64,000 nt of DNA, taken from the NCBI GenBank assembly GCA_018257865.1, contig JAEUBA010000018.1, forward strand, positions 124,001 to 188,000, read 5' to 3'. The notes under the pieces are model-generated. The model was not told where the DNA came from, did no database searches, and saw only the letters and a list, made by a program, of their open reading frames with translations. The position numbers were made by a program, and so were the translations under genes. This document shows, piece after piece, positions 59,374 through 64,000 of the stretch (position 1 is the stretch's first letter; each line of letters begins with the position of its first letter). The stretch comes from Stereocaulon alpinum (Eukaryota > Ascomycota > Lecanoromycetes > Lecanorales > Stereocaulaceae).

Positions 59374-61313
59374 TTAGCGATGTTGGTTCCATGGTCTTGA
59401 ATCATGTTCGGCAAGAGACGTTCTGGTCATGCCAAACCAGATCAAGAAGGCAGCCGACAGCAGAAGGACGAAACACGCTCGGGTACGGTTGATGTTGGGG
59501 CTCCGGGCGCAGAGCCGCTGCTCTTGGGCCAGTAGGTGGTGTTCTCGAGTCTCTCGAACCTCAGCTGGTTCTTCAGCAATAGAAAACGATTGAGCGAGTA
59601 TGTCCTCAAGTCCAGTGTCTGAATTATCAGACTTCGGGAAGAATTTGGGATGTGCGAATTTGGTAGGAGAGAACTCAGTTATGGCAGACTTTGCACGTGA
59701 TTCAACACTCTCTGAATCTCGTAGTGTTCGGTTGTTCGGGTTTGCGAAGAAGCTCTGTTTCTGTTTTGCCGAGGCTTTGCGGAAAGTAGGTTGATTTGGT
59801 GGGTTTCGCAGCCTGTGGGCAGGACTAACGACATTGGGAGGAAGATGGCCATGGAAGGGAGACGGCTGAGTTTGTTGGACGGTGTATTGAAGATTTTCAT
59901 TCGGATCACGATATAACGTTGCCGGACGGAAACGAGACTCTTGAGAAGGCGTCCAATCCATAGCTTCGTCGTCGTTGTCATCTGGTGGTGGAGTAGGAGG
60001 TCGATTGGCAGGTGGATATTGATGTTGCGATTGTGGCGCAAAGTCGGCGATCGAGAGTGGTCTGAAGGTGGAACGGATCTGAGGAGCGTAAAGGTCGCTA
60101 GCTTGCTGTTGTGGTTGGGCTATGTGTCTAGCCAGCTGAGTTCGCTGGGGCCCTTTTGACTCAGGACTCTCTTTAAAGATGAACCGAGCATGGTAGTCTG
60201 TTCGGATAGAGCGGAATGATGTCGTATTGAACTGAAGAAAGGTCAGTCTGTTACTAAAAGCAGCGCGGAGGTCTTAATAGACTTACCACAAGTCCCAAGA
60301 AGAGAGATGCAGCATGCAAGACTTGTGTGACCAGTGAAGAATTTGATGTCTTGTTGAGGTATGCATATGTGGCGCATCTCGTGCCGAGCATAAGAAGTTG
60401 TACAAAATAATATTCTTTCTTCCCCGCAATCTTCCAGCCTCTCCGGCCCAGGTTTTCTTGAAGCCTTGGATTCCACCAGATGGTGAGGAAGCTGAGGATG
60501 AGAGCAAGCCGAGCGACCCAGTTCACAAGCTCGATGCAACCTGATGCAATAGGTACACCACTTATGGCTTGCTGTACACAACTCGAGGCTGATGATGTAA
60601 TATCTTCATCAATCAAACTATCGTATTCCAGTGTTACCATCCAGAGCCCAACGCCGTTCCATAGAACTTGTCCAGCCCAGCTTATAGCCCAAAGCAGGCC
60701 TCCCAGGAAGATGGTGAAGCTCATCCAGCTCGACGCGTGATGCGAGATCCTCATTCCCCTCGTCTTGTCCATCATTCTCCTCAAGTGATCGGTCTTCGCA
60801 GCATAGTTGGTTGCCCGTAAACGTCCTTGAACCTTCGGCTCGCAGTCTTCGCAGACCTGTGGGTATTGTTGTTGAAGACGTTTTAGGAAGCGAGGGTACT
60901 CCTTTTCGTACTCTTCGAAGTTCGGGACATCTTCAGACGGGAAGTATTCGGCCAGTGTCTGATTGTACATGTGCTGGTTCTTGAGGCAGGTGTTGCAAAA
61001 AAGTGAATCTTCCGGCATGTCGGATAGAGGCGAGGACGATCTTGGGATTGGTTTCGCATACTGGATGGGGGCGAACTTGTCTTTAGCCATAGGGGAAGGG
61101 TCTGCGATCTCGCCATTCTGTAGAGCATATTCAGCTATCGTGTACGTGAACTATTCTGGATGTATATAGACTCACCTCATCCAGGTGGTTGACAGCTTCG
61201 CACTTCTTGCACTGCCATTTCTTCAGACCAGCTGTCCATCGCTGCGCAGACTTGAAGCCACAATAGAAACATTCTAGGCGGTTTCGAAAAGAAGAGGCCA
61301 TTGCGGCGAACAT
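59374..61313 (-). CDS. ima1: Inner nuclear membrane protein Ima1 (Samp1/NET5 family)
   Basis: Minus-strand exons 61313-61176, 61117-60287 and 60231-59374, with GTGAGT...ACAG (58 nt) and GTAAGT...TCAG (55 nt) introns, all in phase 0, give 608 residues. A second ATG four codons in (61301) has a better context. The Ima1 N-terminal zinc-binding domain shows as paired cysteines: CFYC, CKKC, CNTC and CEDC within the first 150 residues. Several transmembrane helices lie at about 155-320 (FTIFLGGLLWAISWAGQ, LALILSFLTIWW and others). A long Pro/Ser-rich loop and a last helix near the C-terminus (ACFVLLLSAAFLIWFG) complete the topology. Ima1 couples chromatin and the nuclear envelope to LINC complexes. 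The order of domains fits well. Confidence 0.88.
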
Positions 61314-61807
61314 GTGGCAAAGGACTTGGGGAAGCTTGAGGAGATAGTTCTTCGGAGTTTAGAAAAGTTATACCCGGAGGTGTCAATCTCGGCCGGCGAG
61401 GTCTTGCGAAATAACAATAGTCTTTCTCTACACGAGGTACCCAAAGTGTTGTAGATGAAGACGACACGTAGAGGAAGAGGATAGAAAATCTTAGAAAGAG
61501 GAAGGTGGGAGAGAGTAATATGTGGTAAGACCAATTGTCTTGACACAGTCTCCTTCTCAATAGTAAATTCACTTCAACGTCTTTTGGAGGCTAGGAACAT
61601 TGACAATGGCAAGACATTCACTCTTTCACCGTTTCAATACAAGTTCCACGTGCTGTTCCCTGCTTCTTACGTTTGATGTCAATAGTGAAACATTACGCTT
61701 ACGTCTGATAGCAAATTCACACCATCCAGCCAGCCATCTGATCCACGAAGCTAGAGGCATGCCTCGATAAACATGTCACCGCCCCATCTACCATCTCCAG
61801 GCCCACC
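61314..61807. promoter_or_regulatory. Divergent intergenic region between IMA1 and ALG14
   Basis: About 490 bp separate the two divergent start codons, so both promoters must lie here. No other gene is supported; overlapping minus frames are by-products. Confidence 0.4.
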
Positions 61808-62708
61808 ATGTCAATCACATCTATCCTCGCGGCCCTTAATCCCGTCTCACCCGCCGCCAAAGCCGACCTCCCCCATGTCTTCGCCGTCCTTTTCATCCTC
61901 CTAACTACCGCCTTCGTAACCCCCCTTCCCCATCCCTCACCCCCTCCGCTCCCTCTCGCTAACCCACCTCCAGCTCCGCCTCCTCTACATCCTCCCCGCC
62001 ATCCACCGCACACGACCCCCACCCCGGCAGTACGGCAAACCAACCCACATCCTCATCGTCCTCGGCAGCGGCGGCCACACAGCAGAAATGCTCTCCTACC
62101 TCACCTCCCTCCCCCCCACAACCTACCAACAAAGAACCTACATAACCAGCAGCGGCGACGACCTCAGCGCCCTCAAAGCCACAGAATTCGAAGACGAGCT
62201 AGCCGCCAAAGCTACGGGCTGGGCGAAGCACTTCGTCGATGACCCACGGAAGAGAGCAATAGGAGAAGATGAGTGGAATGGATGTTGCGTTCGAGGCGGT
62301 ATCCGCCGACAGTGTTATAATATCTACACTGTTCCCCGCGCGCGAAAGATCCACCAATCCCTCCTCACTACGCCCCTAAGCTCATGGCACTGCCTACACG
62401 CTTGCCTCTCTCTCCTTCAGTCCCTGCATGTACCAGATTTAATACTTTCAAATGGGCCCGCTACAGCACTCATAGTGATTGTTGCAGTGACTATACTGCG
62501 GTTCTTCTCTTTCCTGCCCGTGTATTCGAGGTTTGGCGCTGCGGGGAAGATGCGCATTATATATGTAGAGTCATGGGCGAGGGTGAAACGGCCGAGTTTG
62601 AGCGGGAGAATTATCGTGTGGTGTGGGCTTTGTGATCGGGTGTTGGTCCAATGGAAGGGGTTAGAGACAAGGGGTTGGGGGGAGTATAGGGGTGTTTTGG
62701 TTCGGTAA
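61808..62708 (+). CDS. alg14: UDP-GlcNAc transferase membrane-anchor subunit Alg14
   Basis: Exons 61808-61915 and 61974-62708 join across a 58-nt intron (GTAACC, branch GCTAAC, CCAG) to give 280 residues. Without splicing the frame turns into a spurious Pro/His-rich tract. Exon 1 holds the N-terminal membrane anchor (VFAVLFILLTTAF). Exon 2 has the nucleotide-binding loop VLGSGGHTAEML at about 65-76, SNGPATA, a second hydrophobic segment, RIIYVESWARV and LSGR, then DRVLVQW, all standard for Alg14. Alg14 recruits Alg13 to the ER membrane to make GlcNAc2-PP-dolichol, the second step of N-glycan precursor synthesis. Start context CCACCATG is good. Length is slightly above usual because of an insert after TSSGDD. 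Confidence 0.9.
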
Positions 62709-63207
62709 CATTATGTTAGTAGCATGATACCCCGGTGCATGAAGCAATGTGATTGGAGACATCTCCATTGACGTCAAATGCTAGCTAATTGGTCTATAAA
62801 CGGGGTATCGACCCTGAGACATACATATTCACCTAGTCCTTGCGTGACCATTTGCTCGCTGAATCTAGCTTATAGAGGGATAGAACCATTGGTTCTCTGC
62901 CCGCTAAGTAAAAATCTTGGTATAGCCGCTTTTTTCCAGTTGCGTTTGAGTAGAGAGATTCAAGAAAAGATAAGAGTAGGTCGTGACGAAGGAAAAGCAG
63001 CCAAGTCTATGGTATCCCCAAAACCCTATAGTGAAAAGTGGAAGCTAAGGTGCTGTTTCCCCCTTGTCGCTCCATGATATTTCAAATTCCCTGCTGTCCA
63101 GCAGTACACGAAATGGTATCCTCCAATGTTGCGCCACCGCTGAATCGTATTCATCGTGCCTTAGTCGTCAATTTCAATCGATCCCCATTGCTGTGTTCTT
63201 CTCATGT
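62709..63207. other. Convergent intergenic region
   Basis: About 500 bp between ALG14 and the partial minus-strand gene; both genes end here. No gene or repeat recognised. Confidence 0.4.
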
Positions 63208-64000
63208 TCAAGCCATAGCTAGTCCTTCGTCCTCGCTGTCTGAGTCGTCCTGCTCGCCTTCTCCATTATAGCCTGCTTCATCGTCTGCAGCAGCTTTTGC
63301 TAGAGCAGGCGTAGGGTTGAGGTCTCCCACCTCCTCGTGCTGACGTGAGCGTGATCCGCTCCTCCGACTGATGGTGAATGGTGAGATCGACTTTTCGAGC
63401 GCAAGGGCATGCGCCTGTGCATGGAAGTCTTGATCTTCTTCGATTGCCGCCGAAAGTGAAGAAGCGCCACTGACTACAGACGGAATGCGGGAATGGGCTG
63501 TTGAATCTCCGGAGACGATCTGGTCCGAGGATGACGATATAGCGAACGCTGAGGTACTACCTGCTTGGGATTCCGGCCGTTGTTGTGCGAAAAATGTCTC
63601 ATCGTCTGGTGACGGAGGGCAAGGAATGTCAACCGCTTGCAAAACAGTGGAACGGCGGCCTGTACGCGCATGTTCGAGGCTTGCGCGACGGTAGTTCTGC
63701 TCTTGAGCACGCTGAAAGCTGTCACTGCTAGACTCATTCGGCCAACCGTGGGCCTCAGGCTCCTCCCGAAGCGCAGGTGGCTGGTCAACGTGCCCAGCAG
63801 CAACTGCAGATGAGAGCGCGAGGGTAGGCGAAGCATGAGGATCTTCGATGTTGGTATCCACAGACGACGACCGGCTGGACTGGGATGGACTCTGGCGACC
63901 CATTCCTCGCTCTCTGCTGCGCATGGTATTCACAAAGCGGCGTCCTGCTCCACCGAATATGGCTCCTAGACTTGATGAAGAAGATGTAATTGGGTCGACG
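63208..64000 (-). CDS. C-terminal part of an unidentified Ser-rich, acidic-tailed protein (enters from right edge)
   Basis: The minus frame is open from the right edge (codon phase of 63933) through the stop at 63208-63210, about 263 codons with no ATG required, so this is the 3' end of a longer gene. The first visible residues, SSSSSLGAIFGGAGRRFVNT, look ordered and perhaps conserved. The rest is low complexity: Ser/Arg-rich, then Ala-rich, ending in an acidic tail (GEQDDSDSEDEGLAMA). Ser clusters next to basic residues suggest phosphorylation. No domain is visible in this part and I do not name a function. Confidence 0.6.
   Translation of the reverse strand, partial: VDPITSSSSSLGAIFGGAGRRFVNTMRSRERGMGRQSPSQSSRSSSVDTNIEDPHASPTLALSSAVAAGHVDQPPALREEPEAHGWPNESSSDSFQRAQEQNYRRASLEHARTGRRSTVLQAVDIPCPPSPDDETFFAQQRPESQAGSTSAFAISSSSDQIVSGDSTAHSRIPSVVSGASSLSAAIEEDQDFHAQAHALALEKSISPFTISRRSGSRSRQHEEVGDLNPTPALAKAAADDEAGYNGEGEQDDSDSEDEGLAMA

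Noticed and set aside
61917..62100. Pro/His-rich reading of the ALG14 region
   Set aside because: It is the unspliced wrong-frame reading of an intron and exon 2; splicing 61916-61973 gives the conserved Alg14 loop.

Overview
The window reads as nuclear DNA of a filamentous ascomycete (Pezizomycotina; a Dothideomycete is my guess, not proven). Genes are dense, on both strands, and split by short GT-AG introns (mostly 48-143 nt). Proteins are typical of fungi (Crz1-type zinc-finger factor, Rho1 GTPase, Ima1, Ufd2, Alg11, Alg14, Ptc5-like phosphatase). A large repeat block carries the footprint of repeat-induced point mutation (RIP): CpA and TpG are almost gone while CpG persists.

Left arm (1-7786): the 5' part of an RQC1/TCF25-family gene runs off the left edge (minus). 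It is divergent from a mitochondrial PP2C phosphatase gene (plus). After about 2.2 kb without a convincing gene comes ALG11 (plus), convergent with a small four-helix membrane protein gene (minus).

Middle (7787-37107): one 29.3-kb island of nested, RIP-mutated transposable elements with no intact gene. The outermost unit is a Ty3/gypsy LTR element (gypsy-1). It contains two tail-to-tail pieces of a small 154-bp-LTR TRIM-like element, a minus-strand Helitron remnant, and a complete TRIM-like copy (TSD GATAT). That TRIM is split by a minus-strand chromodomain gypsy (gypsy-2, TSD ATAAA). Gypsy-2 is in turn split by a plus-strand chromodomain gypsy (gypsy-3, TSD GAAGC). Paired LTRs of identical length and perfect target duplications give the order of insertion directly. 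Gypsy-1 and gypsy-3 each carry an extra long reading frame between pol and the 3' LTR; neither matches a family I recognise, and they are the most novel items here.

Right arm (37108-64000): a kelch-repeat single-pass membrane protein, CRZ1, RHO1, a small AIM19-like gene divergent from an ER-type DnaJ/DUF1977 gene, UFD2, a Sec14-RhoGAP gene (Ecm25/ARHGAP1 type, minus), a possible decayed gene, IMA1 (minus), ALG14 (plus), and the 3' part of an unknown gene that enters from the right edge (minus).

Functional links are of housekeeping type. ALG11 and ALG14 both act on the lipid-linked oligosaccharide of N-glycosylation. RHO1, the RhoGAP protein and calcineurin-responsive CRZ1 belong to cell-wall and polarity signalling. 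UFD2, the RQC1-like protein and the DnaJ protein belong to protein quality control. Nothing suggests these form an operon or a cluster; genes are separated and individually promoted. Exon borders were fixed by reading-frame continuity across GT-AG sites. Transposon pseudogene borders are approximate unless an LTR or TSD defines them.
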